Of a DNA stretch of 64,000 nucleotides, positions 1-11,044 are shown piece after piece; within the stretch, counting starts at the first letter, position 1, and each line of letters starts with the position of its first letter. Where the stretch lies: the NCBI RefSeq assembly GCF_012516375.2, contig NZ_CP051204.2, forward strand, positions 310,001 through 374,000. The letters run 5' to 3'. The notes beneath the pieces are model-generated. The model was not told the DNA's origin. It did no database searches and saw only the letters and a program-made list of their open reading frames with translations. The DNA is from Chitinophaga oryzae (GTDB lineage: Bacteria; Bacteroidota; Bacteroidia; Chitinophagales; Chitinophagaceae). Position numbers and translations under genes: made by a program.

Positions 1-1060
1 TTTTTTTCAGCATGTCGGCGATAGCGGCGGCGCTGCGTTCATCGGATATTTCGAACTGTTCCAGCGACTGCCGGTCGGCGGCATAACCACCGGGATTGGT
101 GCGAGAACCTGCGCTCATGCTGGTAATGCCCAGCCGGATGATATTGTCTCTGAACGATTCCTGTTCCCGTGTGGAAATACTGAGTTCTACCTCCTGGTTG
201 AAGAGGCGGTAGGCGCAGATCAGCTGTACCAGCTCCCGGTCATTCATTTCCACTTTGGGTTCCAGTCCGCCGGAGAATGGCCGCAGGCGTGGAAAAGAGA
301 TGCTGTACCGCGTTTGCCAGTATTTTTTTTCGAGATACTGAAGATGCAGGGCGGTAAAAAAGCTGTCTGTACGCCAATCTTCGAGGCCTATCAGCACGCC
401 CAGGCCCATTTTGTGAATTCCTGCGCGGCCCAGCCTGTCGGGTGTTTCCAGCCGGTATTGGAAGGAGGATTTCCTTCCTTTGGGATGATGTTTTTTGTAA
501 TCTTCCTGATGGTAGGTTTCCTGATATACCAGTACGGCATGTAATCCCAGTGGGATGAGCGTGGCGTAATCCGCCTCGTCCATCGGTTGCACTTCCATAG
601 AGATATGAGAAAAATGCGGCCGCAGCAGTTGCAGTGTTTTTTTGAAATATTCCAGTCCTACCAGCTGATGGGCTTCACCGGTAACGAGCAGCACATGGTC
701 GTAGCCCATTGCTTTGATGACGGCGGTCTCCTGCAGAATTTCTGCGGCGCTGAGGGTTTTGCGCCGGATTTTATTATCGAGGCTGAACCCGCAGTAGGTG
801 CAGATATTCTGGCATTCATTGGAGAGATACATGGGAATGTATAACTGCATCGTGTTGCCGAACCGCTGTAATGTCTTTTGGTGGCTCATTTCCGCCATAG
901 GCTGTAAGTACGGCGCTGCGGCGGGCGAGATGAGCGCGGCAAAATCGTCGAGGGTACGGCGCTGGTTATGCAGGGCCTGTTCCACGTCTGCCGCAGTTTT
1001 TGAGTAGATGCCTGCTTTTACATCATCCCATTGATATTGCTCAAAAATGTCTTTAAACAT
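1..1060 (-). CDS. thiH: 2-iminoacetate synthase ThiH (partial, runs off left edge)
   Basis: Radical-SAM enzyme that cleaves tyrosine to dehydroglycine (2-iminoacetate) for the thiazole ring of thiamine. I translated the minus strand from the ATG at 1060. The frame stays open for about 353 codons to the edge, so the C-terminus is missing. The [4Fe-4S] cluster motif C-x3-C-x2-C is at C83, C87 and C90 (NECQNICTYCGF), as in ThiH/BioB-type enzymes. It starts 14 bp after the thiG stop and is the last visible gene of the riboswitch-led thiamine operon. thiF or other sulfur-transfer genes may follow outside the window. Identification rests on the motif, the position next to thiG and overall resemblance to ThiH. 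Confidence 0.95.
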   Translation of the reverse strand, partial: MFKDIFEQYQWDDVKAGIYSKTAADVEQALHNQRRTLDDFAALISPAAAPYLQPMAEMSHQKTLQRFGNTMQLYIPMYLSNECQNICTYCGFSLDNKIRRKTLSAAEILQETAVIKAMGYDHVLLVTGEAHQLVGLEYFKKTLQLLRPHFSHISMEVQPMDEADYATLIPLGLHAVLVYQETYHQEDYKKHHPKGRKSSFQYRLETPDRLGRAGIHKMGLGVLIGLEDWRTDSFFTALHLQYLEKKYWQTRYSISFPRLRPFSGGLEPKVEMNDRELVQLICAYRLFNQEVELSISTREQESFRDNIIRLGITSMSAGSRTNPGGYAADRQSLEQFEISDERSAAAIADMLKK

Positions 1061-1074
1061 GATCGCTGTTTTGA

Positions 1075-1851
1075 TTAAGCTTCATCCAGAAAAGCCACCA
1101 GCGGGCTGGAGGCGATGGCCTGGGCGCTGGTGGGCGCCAGTCCGGCTTCATAGGCCATGCGGCCGGCTGCTACGCCGGCTTTGAAGGCGGCGGCCATTTT
1201 CACCGGGTCTTTGGCAACAGCCAGCGCGGTGTTGACAAGGACGGCGTCGGCTCCCATCTCCATGGCCAGTGCAGCGTGGGAAGGGGCGCCGATGCCGGCG
1301 TCTACCACTACGGGCACGTTGCTTTGTGCGATGATGATGTCGAGGAAGTCGGCAGTGCGAAGGCCTTTGTTGCTGCCGATGGGCGAACCGAGAGGCATTA
1401 CGGCTGCTACGCCGGCGTCTTCCAGCCGTTTACACAATACCGGGTCTGCATGTATGTAAGGCAACACCACGAATCCCAGTTTCACCAGTTCGGTGGCCGC
1501 CAGCAGGGTCTCCACCGGATCGGGCATCAGGTAGCGGGGATCGGGATGTATTTCCAGTTTGATCCAGTTGGTATCGAGTGCTTCCCGTGCCAGCTGGGCG
1601 GCGTAAACGGCCTCTTTGGCGGTACGTACGCCAGAGGTATTGGGCAGCAGCTGTATATGCGGATGGTGAAGATGCCGCAGCAGGTCGTCGGCCTGCTGTT
1701 GCAGGTCTACCCTCTTCAAAGCCACGGTCACCAGTTCGCTGCCGGAGGCGAGCAGCGCTTCTTCCATCAGCGACGCAGCGGCGAATTTGCCGGTGCCGGT
1801 AAACAGGCGGGAGCTGAATGTCCGGCCTGCGATGGTTAATGGTTGTGTCAT
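1075..1851 (-). CDS. thiG: thiazole synthase ThiG
   Basis: Forms the thiazole phosphate ring from DXP, the ThiS thiocarboxylate and the ThiH product. It is a TIM-barrel protein of about 258 residues, the normal family length. The Schiff-base lysine lies in the stretch [17 protein letters not shown] near residue 98, and the C-terminal phosphate-binding stretch [10 protein letters not shown] is present. I choose the ATG at 1851, whose A is the last base of the thiE stop (TGATG overlap); an in-frame GTG at 1854 would add one residue. The overlap suggests translational coupling to thiE. Acts in the cytoplasm with ThiS and ThiH. Confidence 0.96.
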   Translation of the reverse strand: MTQPLTIAGRTFSSRLFTGTGKFAAASLMEEALLASGSELVTVALKRVDLQQQADDLLRHLHHPHIQLLPNTSGVRTAKEAVYAAQLAREALDTNWIKLEIHPDPRYLMPDPVETLLAATELVKLGFVVLPYIHADPVLCKRLEDAGVAAVMPLGSPIGSNKGLRTADFLDIIIAQSNVPVVVDAGIGAPSHAALAMEMGADAVLVNTALAVAKDPVKMAAAFKAGVAAGRMAYEAGLAPTSAQAIASSPLVAFLDEA

Positions 1852-2480
1852 CACTGCTTGTTTAAAAGGTTATAAATATGTTGTACCAGCGGTTTCGGTC
1901 CGGCGGCCTGCGTAATCAGTCCGCTGACGGCAATGCCATGAACGCCCGTCTGCATAATGGCGGGGATATCCGTTTCCAGGATGCCGCCGATGGCTACTAC
2001 CGGTGTGTGGACCTGCTGTTCGCGCAGCGCTGCCATGATCGCCTGATAACCTTCAAGGCCCAGGATGGGGCTGAGGTTTTGTTTGGTGGTCGTGAAGCGG
2101 AATGGTCCAAGTCCTACGTAACTGGCGCCGTTATGTACATGCGTCAGTATATCGGCAAGCGTGTTGGCGGTGCCGCCGACTATTTTCTGCGGTCCTACGA
2201 TAGCCCTGGCTTCGGCCACGGTCATGTCCTGCAGGCCCACATGCACGCCCGCGGCGTCAACGGCAGCCGCGATATGCGGATAGTCGTTGATGATCAGTGA
2301 CGCGTTGTAGCGGTCACAGACAGCTTTGGCGGCGGTAGCTATCGGCAGCACGTTTTCGTGCGTTTCGTTTTTAATGCGCAGTTGTATCAGCTGGCAGCCG
2401 GCTTCGCAGGCCGCCCGGATATTATCGAGGTGGCTGCGTTGCGCTGTTTGCTGGGAGATATAATGCAGTTTGTTGATCAT
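1851..2480 (-). CDS. thiE: thiamine phosphate synthase ThiE
   Basis: Joins HMP-pyrophosphate and thiazole phosphate into thiamine phosphate. 209 residues, typical length. Substrate-binding signatures are visible: QLRIK (residues 33-37), VHVGLQDM, and the diphosphate loop GPFRFTTTK followed by a C-terminal AIGGI segment. Its ATG overlaps the thiD stop by four bases (ATGA), and its own stop overlaps thiG. Of the two ThiE/TenI-type genes in the operon, this one carries the more canonical motifs, so it is the likely true synthase. Confidence 0.93.
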   Translation of the reverse strand: MINKLHYISQQTAQRSHLDNIRAACEAGCQLIQLRIKNETHENVLPIATAAKAVCDRYNASLIINDYPHIAAAVDAAGVHVGLQDMTVAEARAIVGPQKIVGGTANTLADILTHVHNGASYVGLGPFRFTTTKQNLSPILGLEGYQAIMAALREQQVHTPVVAIGGILETDIPAIMQTGVHGIAVSGLITQAAGPKPLVQHIYNLLNKQ

Positions 2481-3229
2481 ATGTGATGATATCCGGTTAG
2501 TGAAGGATGACTGGACAGTAGATTTTCCGTATATGCTTTCGCGTTAGCGCAGGCATCGGACAATGAACAGCCGAGGGCAAGGTTGGCCGTGATGGCGGCA
2601 GACAGCACGCAGCCTGACCCGTGTTTTGGATGGACCTGTTTGGGTCCGGGAAGAAGCCGTTGTATACCATTGCCGGTATACAGGGCGTCTTCGCCAGGGC
2701 GGGCCTGGTGGTGGCCGCCTTTGAGCAGTACAGCACAGTGTGTGGAGAGTTGCGCCGCCGCCTCGTCGCCGTCGCCGGTGCCTGCCAGCAGTACGGCTTC
2801 GTGGTAGTTGGGCGTAATCAGATACAGCTCGGGCAGCAATTCGAGCCATGCCTGCCGGGGAATGCTGTTGTGAAAAGTATGTCCGGCAGAGGCTTTGAGC
2901 ACCGGGTCCAGGACGATGCGGATGCCTGGCGACAGGTGTTTGATGGTGCGTACCAGTTCCAGCAGGGACTGTACGTCTGCCATGATGCCTATTTTGCAGT
3001 AGCTCACCGTTTCGGTGGCCAGCAGCGGTTTTGCCTGCGCGAGGATGCGCGGTAGCGGAAGCCAGTCCACCGAAATGAAATCGCTGGCTGTCTGTACGGT
3101 GAGGGCGGTGCATACGCCAAGGCCATACACGCGGTGCTGTTCAAACGTTTTGATATCTGCCAGCAGGCCGGCTCCCCCGCTGGGGTCGAGGCCTGCAAAG
3201 CTCATGACGACTGGTCGTTGCTGTTCCAT
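2477..3229 (-). CDS. thiD: hydroxymethylpyrimidine/phosphomethylpyrimidine kinase ThiD
   Basis: Phosphorylates HMP and HMP-phosphate to HMP-pyrophosphate for the pyrimidine half of thiamine. A ribokinase-fold protein of 250 residues. The N-terminal FAGLDPSGGAG substrate loop and the C-terminal catalytic anion-hole motif HGSGC (residues 203-207; usually HGTGC) are both present. Its 5' end overlaps the upstream TenI-like gene by 28 bp and its 3' end overlaps thiE by 4 bp. The serine-for-threonine change in the HGTGC motif is conservative. Confidence 0.95.
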   Translation of the reverse strand: MEQQRPVVMSFAGLDPSGGAGLLADIKTFEQHRVYGLGVCTALTVQTASDFISVDWLPLPRILAQAKPLLATETVSYCKIGIMADVQSLLELVRTIKHLSPGIRIVLDPVLKASAGHTFHNSIPRQAWLELLPELYLITPNYHEAVLLAGTGDGDEAAAQLSTHCAVLLKGGHHQARPGEDALYTGNGIQRLLPGPKQVHPKHGSGCVLSAAITANLALGCSLSDACANAKAYTENLLSSHPSLTGYHHI

Positions 3230-3792
3230 CGTTGTTGTATGCGCTGAAATATTGTTACTGCTTTGTCCGGCTGTTGCCAGATGGCGCCTAACAAGGCGGC
3301 GCCGTCGAAATGCCAGGCTTTCAGCCGGTGGATGTTGGATGCGTTCACGCCTCCCAGTGCCAGCACCTGTTTTCCGTGTTTGTCGGGCAGCGGTTTCGCA
3401 AAGCGGCCCTGGTAGCCTGTTTTGGAGATGCTGTCGAAGACGGGGCTGAGCAGCAGTACGGAGAAGGACGGCGGCATTATGCCGATGGCTGCCGTATCAT
3501 GTATGCCGGTGCTGCAAAGCGCAAAACGCTGCAGGTCACGGCTGTCGGTACCGGCGCGGGCGCTGGCGCTGAGATGCAGTCCTCCTACCGGGAAGTGGCA
3601 GCCTGACGGCTGGTCGCGGATGATGAAACGCGGCAGCCATTGCGGGTCCGTATTATCCAGGAAAGCCAGGTAGTCGGCCGTCTGCCAGGAGGGCTTGCGC
3701 AACAGGATGTAGCTGGCGCCTGCCTGCAGCAGGTCGGCGATGATCTTCGCTTCTTCGTATATACGTTCAGGTGATGTCACGATCCAGAGCAT
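3202..3792 (-). CDS. second ThiE/TenI-family protein
   Basis: A 196-residue TIM-barrel protein of the thiamine phosphate synthase/TenI superfamily. It has weaker versions of the ThiE motifs: LLRKP (residues 30-34) in place of QLRxK, GLHLSASA in place of VHLGQ, and SPVFDSISKTGYQG in place of the GPxxxTxTK loop, plus a C-terminal ALGGVN. It sits between thiC and thiD and overlaps thiD by 28 bp. By family knowledge it could be a thiazole tautomerase (TenI) or a second thiamine phosphate synthase. The changed diphosphate loop favours a TenI-like role, but this is inference. Confidence 0.8.
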   Translation of the reverse strand: MLWIVTSPERIYEEAKIIADLLQAGASYILLRKPSWQTADYLAFLDNTDPQWLPRFIIRDQPSGCHFPVGGLHLSASARAGTDSRDLQRFALCSTGIHDTAAIGIMPPSFSVLLLSPVFDSISKTGYQGRFAKPLPDKHGKQVLALGGVNASNIHRLKAWHFDGAALLGAIWQQPDKAVTIFQRIQQRWNSNDQSS

Positions 3793-3804
3793 CAGCAGTT
3801 TTTT

Positions 3805-5948
<2,144 letters not shown>

Positions 5949-6009
5949 GCGTGTTGGAATTTAAGTGAAACAATAAACTTTAAGGATGTGTGGAAGATGA
6001 GAAAGTTCA

Positions 6010-6100
6010 GTTACTTTTCCCTACGGCAGTATGAGCTGCTTCAGGTACTGAGGGTATCATCTCAGCTTATCCCGGGTACGGGATAAACACCCCTAAAGTG
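6010..6100 (-). promoter_or_regulatory. TPP riboswitch (THI element)
   Basis: On the minus strand the conserved pieces appear in order: P1/J AGGGGTG, GCTGAGATGATACCCT, ACCTGA, ACTGCCGTAGGGAA. The outer arms ACTT/AAGT close P1. This matches the thiamine pyrophosphate aptamer. It lies 60-150 bp upstream of thiS and should shut the operon down when TPP is high. No U-run terminator is visible between the aptamer and thiS, so control of translation start is more likely than termination (inference). Confidence 0.95.
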
Positions 6101-6106
6101 AGGGGT
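6089..6106 (-). promoter_or_regulatory. hairpin competing with TPP riboswitch P1
   Basis: On the minus strand ACCCCT-CACTTT-AGGGGT forms a 6-bp stem with a 6-nt loop. Its right arm is the 5' strand of the aptamer (AGGGGTG), so the hairpin and the aptamer cannot form together. Confidence 0.5.
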
Positions 6107-6253
6107 AAAAGTAGGAAAAAAATAATAATTGCATCGTGATAATTTTATTGGGCAGGTAAATGTTGTAAGTCTGGTGAAGGGGCTGTTGCAGCCGCATGCG
6201 GCAAAAAATTTTCCTGCGCATATACCGGTAATTCGTAATTTAGGTTCATGTTA

Positions 6254-6730
6254 ATGAAACAGTTATCGTCATTATTGCTGTTATTGTTGCTACTGGCAGC
6301 GTGTAAGCCGAAGAAAGCGCCTGTGCAGGAAGACGCGGCACAGCATGACAGCAGTCTGCTGGTGGTTACAGACAGCAGCAATGCCGGCGTTACCGACAGC
6401 ATTGCTGCTGTAACTGATACGCTGCGGGTAGACACAGCTAAGCTCATAGGGAAATGGATACAGCCCGTAGCGGGACTGGATAAGGAGATGCAGGGGTTTC
6501 AGCTGCGGAAGAACGGAACGGCACGGTCTATCAACATGTATACGCTGGTATATGAAAAATGGACATTGAACAATGACACGCTGTTTTTATGGAGCCATTC
6601 GGAGGGGGTAAAAGATACCTCCGCTGTTGTGGACACCACCATTATCAGGGAGTTGTCCGACACATCGCTGGTACTGTTTCCGTTGAAGGCAGCGGAAGGA
6701 TATACAGACCGGTATAGCCGGAGCCATTAA
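6254..6730 (+). CDS. lipocalin-like lipoprotein
   Basis: Lipoprotein of 158 residues from the ATG at 6254; an ATG two codons earlier is also possible. The signal peptide is a poly-leucine run ending in the lipobox LAAC, with lipidated C17. After a Ser/Thr/Asp-rich linker comes a domain with GKWIQP, GFQLRKNGTARSINM and YEKWTLNNDTLFL. This matches the bacterial Lipocalin_3-type fold seen in Bacteroidetes lipoproteins. Predicted to sit in a membrane facing the periplasm; ligand unknown. Transcribed away from the thiamine operon. Confidence 0.7.
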   Translation: MKQLSSLLLLLLLLAACKPKKAPVQEDAAQHDSSLLVVTDSSNAGVTDSIAAVTDTLRVDTAKLIGKWIQPVAGLDKEMQGFQLRKNGTARSINMYTLVYEKWTLNNDTLFLWSHSEGVKDTSAVVDTTIIRELSDTSLVLFPLKAAEGYTDRYSRSH

Positions 6731-6738
6731 TCGTCTTT

Positions 6739-6990
6739 TTAGTTATACATCTGCCATAATCCTACCAGGCAGGCTACTACCGCCATAAAGATGCCGGCTG
6801 CAGCAAGTTGCATATCATCAATATTTTTTCTGCCGATATACAGGGATACGATGCCGATCAGGCCTGCTACAGCGCCTGCTGTGACAGCGTAGGCCGGTGT
6901 TTTGGTGGCAAAAGCCAGTGCTGCTGAGAGAACGCCGATGACCAATGCTGCGATGCAGGCCGTTTTTGTGAGTGTTGTTGAGTGTTGCAT
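6739..6990 (-). CDS. small three-helix membrane protein
   Basis: 83 residues made almost entirely of three hydrophobic helices (about residues 9-30, 32-52 and 60-80), with a short basic loop GRKNIDD before the third. No family recognised. It converges on the lipoprotein gene with an 8-bp gap and lies downstream of the hydroxylase-like gene on the same strand. Could be a small inner-membrane accessory protein. Confidence 0.55.
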   Translation of the reverse strand: MQHSTTLTKTACIAALVIGVLSAALAFATKTPAYAVTAGAVAGLIGIVSLYIGRKNIDDMQLAAAGIFMAVVACLVGLWQMYN

Positions 6991-7028
6991 ATATTTCGGA
7001 TTTAAATAAACAGGGAAATCAATACTGG

Positions 7029-7871
7029 CTACAGGTTACTGCTCACTCCACTAATCTTATCATTTTTTGCTACGGCGGTTTGTTCCCACGGTACTTTCAA
7101 TAAAGGACCTACTTCCTGGTAGCGGTTGTCCTGGTATTCGTCCAGACCGTACCGGATGGAGGTGGTATCGGGGATAAAGGTAAACGTGCCGAACAGCCGG
7201 TCCCAGATCGAGAAGATGTTGGCGTAATTGGAATCCGTTTCCGGCTGATAATGGCTGTGGTGTACCTTGTGCATGTCGGGCGAAACGATGATCCAGCTAA
7301 GGCCGTTATCCAGCCATTTGGGCAGGCGTATGTTGGCATGGTTAAACTGCGACATGAGCGCAGAGAGCGACTGGTAGAACATGACCATCCAGAAGGGAAC
7401 GCCCATGGTGAGGATGGCAGCTAAAAGCGCTCCTACGCGGAACAGGCTTTCCACCGGGTGATGGCGCAGCGCGGTGGTAGCGTCGATCTGTGTATCGATA
7501 TGGTGTATTTTATGGAACTGCCACATCCAGGCGGTTTTGTGTTGTACCAGGTGGATGAGGTAGGCGCCGATCAGGTCCAGCATCAGGATGGCCAGCAGGG
7601 TATGCAGCCAGAGAGGAACGTTCAACCAGTACAGGAGCCCGAAGCGTGTGTTGCTGGTCCATTGCGAAGCTTTCACGATCAGGAAGGCGAAACCGGTGTT
7701 CACGATCACCGTGGTGAGGGTGAAAAACAGGTTGGTGCCCGCATGGCGGTACTTATTGCCACGGAAGGTGAAGCGGGGGAAGAAGCCTTCTATGATCCAC
7801 AGCAGTAACAGGCCGCCTGCTAAAATAGCGGTACGGTAATATGACGGAATATTTTCAAAAAACGTTACCAT
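7029..7871 (-). CDS. fatty acid hydroxylase / sterol desaturase superfamily membrane protein
   Basis: Integral-membrane di-iron oxygenase family. I start at the ATG at 7871 (280 residues), because the 28 residues before it lack family features. Histidine clusters typical of the family: H107-x3-H111, H120-x2-H123-H124 and a later HKVHHSH, followed by the NYANIFSIWDRLFGTF segment. Four to five hydrophobic segments surround them. Likely hydroxylates or desaturates a lipid; the substrate cannot be read from the sequence. Confidence 0.85.
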   Translation of the reverse strand: MVTFFENIPSYYRTAILAGGLLLLWIIEGFFPRFTFRGNKYRHAGTNLFFTLTTVIVNTGFAFLIVKASQWTSNTRFGLLYWLNVPLWLHTLLAILMLDLIGAYLIHLVQHKTAWMWQFHKIHHIDTQIDATTALRHHPVESLFRVGALLAAILTMGVPFWMVMFYQSLSALMSQFNHANIRLPKWLDNGLSWIIVSPDMHKVHHSHYQPETDSNYANIFSIWDRLFGTFTFIPDTTSIRYGLDEYQDNRYQEVGPLLKVPWEQTAVAKNDKISGVSSNL

Positions 7872-8094
7872 AGGCTGGCAATAAGATATATCCGGGAATG
7901 TATGATCTCTGCTTTCTGAAATGTCGAGGTTTTCCTGCCAGGCCAACAATGTCAAACGGGTAGATATCGGGGAGTAATTAATTCAATCGGAAAACTGTTT
8001 TTACTGTCCTGTAAGCTGTTTTTGTCTGTTTACTCCGGTTAAAAATTACGACTTTTTGGGGAATAAATAAGCGCTCTTTTCCGCCACAGGCAAA

Positions 8095-8127
8095 GAAAAA
8101 AGCAACCTCTTTGGTAGAGATTGCTTT
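8095..8127 (-). terminator. rho-independent terminator after dnaN
   Basis: On the minus strand, an imperfect stem AAAGCAATCTCT/AGAGGTTGCTTT with a short loop is followed by a T-run. It lies about 60 bp after the dnaN stop. Confidence 0.7.
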
Positions 8128-8188
8128 ATATATAAACTTTTGACTATAAGCATCCGGCTTTTAGTATAGCCGTTTGCTTTAGCGGGCA

Positions 8189-9307
8189 TTAGTTGTTCAG
8201 CATGAGCGGCATCACCAGCATGAGCAGGTCTTCATTTTCCTCTTTTTCGGAGGGTTTGAGGATACCGGCTTTGGTGGCGGTGGCCAGTTCGATGGTGACT
8301 TCATCCCCTTCGGCGGCGTTCAGCATTTCGATGAGGAATTTAGCGTTGAATGCGATCTGCATATCGTCGCCGGTATACTGGCAGCTCATACGTTCGTTTC
8401 CTTCAAAGGAGAAGTCAACGTCCTGGGCGGAGAGCTGCAGTTCGCTGCCGGTGATATTGAGCGCTACCTGGTTGGTGCTTTTGTTGGCGAATACGCCTAC
8501 ACGTTTCAGGGCGTTCTGGAAATCGCTTTTTACCACGGTGAGACGGTAAGGATTGTCCTTGGGGATAACTACCTTATAGTCAGGGAAACGGGCATCGATG
8601 AGGCGGCAGATCATCTGGGCGCCTTCATGCTGCACGAAAAAGTGGTTCTGGCTGTAGGACACTTTGATTTCAGATTCGTTGTCCGGCAGCGCAGATTTCA
8701 GCAGGTTCAGCGGTTTTTTAGGCACGATGAACGTGTCTGCCTGCGGGCATTTCGCGTCTGTTCTTACATACTTCACCAGCCGGTGAGCATCTGTTGCCAC
8801 AAAGGTGAGGCTTTCTGTGCCGAGTTCGAAGAACACGCCGGTCATGGCCGGGCGGAGGTCGTCGTTGCTAACGGCAAAGAGCGTTTTGTTGATGGCTGTC
8901 ACCAGCGCTGTAGAGCTCATCGTGAAGGAAGTAGTGTCGTCGGCAGCCGGTTCTTTGGGGAAGTTTTCCGGATTTTCTCCCATCACCTTGTACTTACCAT
9001 TGTCTGAAGTGATTTCTACCGCGTAGGAGTTCAGGTCAATGTGGAAAGTCAGTGGCTGGTCGGGTAAATTTTTCAGGGAATCCATCAAAATTTTAGCCGG
9101 GATACAGATCCGTCCGTTTTCTTTGGCTTCCACCTCCAGCTTCACCCGCATAACGGTTTCAAGATCAGTTGCAACTACGGTCAGCTCATTTTTATCAATC
9201 AGGAACAGGAAATCCTCCAGTATCGGTAATACTGTATTGGAATTGATAACACCGCTGATCTGTTGTAATTGTTTTAATAAAGTAGAGGAAGAAACAATAA
9301 ATTTCAT
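8189..9307 (-). CDS. dnaN: DNA polymerase III sliding clamp (beta subunit)
   Basis: Ring-shaped processivity clamp of DNA polymerase III. 372 residues, the usual length. It starts MKFIVSSSTLLKQLQQISGV and ends LLMLVMPLMLNN, which corresponds to the conserved C-terminal MPM(R/L)L element that contributes to the partner-binding pocket. Internal segments ATDLETVMRV, NLPDQPLTFHI and ATDAHRLV match the three-fold repeated clamp domains. dnaA and recF are not nearby. Monocistronic, with its own terminator. Confidence 0.96.
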   Translation of the reverse strand: MKFIVSSSTLLKQLQQISGVINSNTVLPILEDFLFLIDKNELTVVATDLETVMRVKLEVEAKENGRICIPAKILMDSLKNLPDQPLTFHIDLNSYAVEITSDNGKYKVMGENPENFPKEPAADDTTSFTMSSTALVTAINKTLFAVSNDDLRPAMTGVFFELGTESLTFVATDAHRLVKYVRTDAKCPQADTFIVPKKPLNLLKSALPDNESEIKVSYSQNHFFVQHEGAQMICRLIDARFPDYKVVIPKDNPYRLTVVKSDFQNALKRVGVFANKSTNQVALNITGSELQLSAQDVDFSFEGNERMSCQYTGDDMQIAFNAKFLIEMLNAAEGDEVTIELATATKAGILKPSEKEENEDLLMLVMPLMLNN

Positions 9308-9695
9308 GGTCTATATTAGTTTGCTTGTCATTCTTAGTTGCCGGGGAGTGATGCCCTCCTGTCTGTCCGTTCACATGGCACTATCCCTGATAAAAGGTGT
9401 AAATGTACTGTAAACAAAGATAGAAAGTTTTGTTATTCCCCTTAAATTGATCACATCTTATACACTAAATATAAGCGGTTTTACACAGGCTGAGGCGAAA
9501 GAAAATCACATTTAAAAATAATATAATGCTATACAAAAAGCAGGAATATGGCAGTTTAATTAGATGGAAAATAATAATTCGACGCTCTTATTGAGGATTG
9601 TAAAAAGAATGCCGCTTTTCTTTTAAATTGTCTTCAAATCGGTTACTTTTGCCGCGCTGAAAAAATATTCTAAAACCAACAAAAAATAGCAGGTT
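9308..9695. promoter_or_regulatory. divergent dnaN / aminotransferase promoter region
   Basis: 388 bp without a gene. On the plus strand a -7-like element TACTTTTG (Bacteroidetes TAnnTTTG) is at 9644-9651, about 45 bp before the aminotransferase ATG, with a weak T-rich -33. On the minus strand TATCTTTG (9422-9415) could serve dnaN. Otherwise AT-rich with no other structure seen. Confidence 0.4.
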
Positions 9696-10955
9696 ATGAA
9701 ACTGTCTCATTTAGCCGAAACATTGATTGGATCAGAAATCATCAAGTTAGCAGCTGAAGTCAAGGAGAAACAGGCCAAGGGCGAGAAGATCTACAACTTC
9801 ACCATCGGCGATTTTGACCCGAAGGTGTTCCCTATCCCGGTTGAATTTGAACAGGAAATCATAACTGCCTATAAGGAACACCTGACCAACTATCCGCCGG
9901 CCGACGGTATCGCCGAGCTGAGAAAAGCGGTGGGTGATTTTATAGCAGAGCGTGAGGGCCTGACTTACGATCCGGCCAAAGAAATCGTGATCTCCTGCGG
10001 TGGCCGCCCCATCATTTATGCTACTTTCCGCACGATCGTTGACCGTGGCGAGAAAATAGTATATGCTACTCCTTCCTGGAACAACAACCACTATACCCAC
10101 TTCCTCGAAGCAGAGCACGTGGTGCTGGAAACCAAAGCGGAAAACGACTTTATGCCGACTGCCGCTGAACTGAAGCCGCTGCTGAAAGGTGCTACCCTCC
10201 TGGCGCTGTGTTCTCCGCAGAACCCTACCGGTACTGCCTTTCATAAACAACAGCTGGAAGAGATCTGCGACCTGGTGATCGCGGAAAACAAAAGCAGGGG
10301 TGCCGACGAAAAGCCGCTCTACATCATGTTCGACCAGATGTACTGGGTGCTCACCTTTGGCGAAACACATCACTACAACCCTGTTCAGCTGCGTCCTGAA
10401 CTGAAAGAATACACCATCTTCATCGACGGTATGAGCAAGGCTTTTGCTGCTACCGGCGTGAGAGTTGGCTGGGCCCTCGGTCCCGCCCATGTGATCGGCA
10501 AAATGAAAGCCATCCTCTCCCACGTTGGCGCCTGGAGCCCCATGGCAGAGCAAAAAGCCGCCGCCCGCTACCTCGTACAGAAAGAGAATGTGGATAAATA
10601 CCTCCAGCATTTCAAGGGAGAGATCGAAGAGCGACTGGTGAAAATCTACGAAGGCTTCGATGCCCTGAAAAAAGCCGGTCACCCTGTGGAAGCCATCGCT
10701 CCGCAGGCGGCTATCTACCTCACCGTGAAGCTGGACCTCACCGGCAAAACCACTGCTGAGGGTACTGTTCTGCAGGACCAGGCAGCGGTTACCTCTTACA
10801 TCCTCAACGAAGCGAAACTGGCACTGGTGCCTTTCTACGCTTTCGGCGCCGCTAAGAACTCTCCGTGGTACCGCCTCAGCGTAGGCACCTGCGTGAAACA
10901 GGAGATTCCTGAGATGTTCGAAAAACTGAAAGCAGCACTGGAAAAACTGAAATAG
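9696..10955 (+). CDS. PLP-dependent class I/II aminotransferase
   Basis: Fold-type I aminotransferase of 419 residues. The Schiff-base lysine is K248 in DGMSKAFAATGVRVGW, with the phosphate-binding arginine close behind. The substrate/PLP motif SPQNPTGT is at 173-180 and D213 (IMFDQMY) should pair with the pyridine nitrogen. The N-terminal FTIGDFDPKVFPIP resembles aspartate aminotransferase-type enzymes. Amino-acid specificity (aspartate, aromatic or kynurenine) cannot be assigned. Followed by a strong terminator, so monocistronic. Confidence 0.88.
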   Translation: MKLSHLAETLIGSEIIKLAAEVKEKQAKGEKIYNFTIGDFDPKVFPIPVEFEQEIITAYKEHLTNYPPADGIAELRKAVGDFIAEREGLTYDPAKEIVISCGGRPIIYATFRTIVDRGEKIVYATPSWNNNHYTHFLEAEHVVLETKAENDFMPTAAELKPLLKGATLLALCSPQNPTGTAFHKQQLEEICDLVIAENKSRGADEKPLYIMFDQMYWVLTFGETHHYNPVQLRPELKEYTIFIDGMSKAFAATGVRVGWALGPAHVIGKMKAILSHVGAWSPMAEQKAAARYLVQKENVDKYLQHFKGEIEERLVKIYEGFDALKKAGHPVEAIAPQAAIYLTVKLDLTGKTTAEGTVLQDQAAVTSYILNEAKLALVPFYAFGAAKNSPWYRLSVGTCVKQEIPEMFEKLKAALEKLK

Positions 10956-11010
10956 GACCATTGGGTTATTTGATGATTTTATCATTTAACTATTTTGTTT
11001 ATAAGCTTGA

Positions 11011-11044
11011 GGGGCTGGCCGGAATGGCCGGCCCCCTTTTTTTT
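11011..11044 (+). terminator. rho-independent terminator after aminotransferase gene
   Basis: GGGGCTGGCC-GGAAT-GGCCGGCCCC followed by eight or more T. A 10-bp GC-rich stem 55 bp after the stop codon. Confidence 0.9.

Noticed and set aside
9747..10985. 412-codon minus-strand frame
   Set aside because: Antisense of the aminotransferase; no recognisable protein features.
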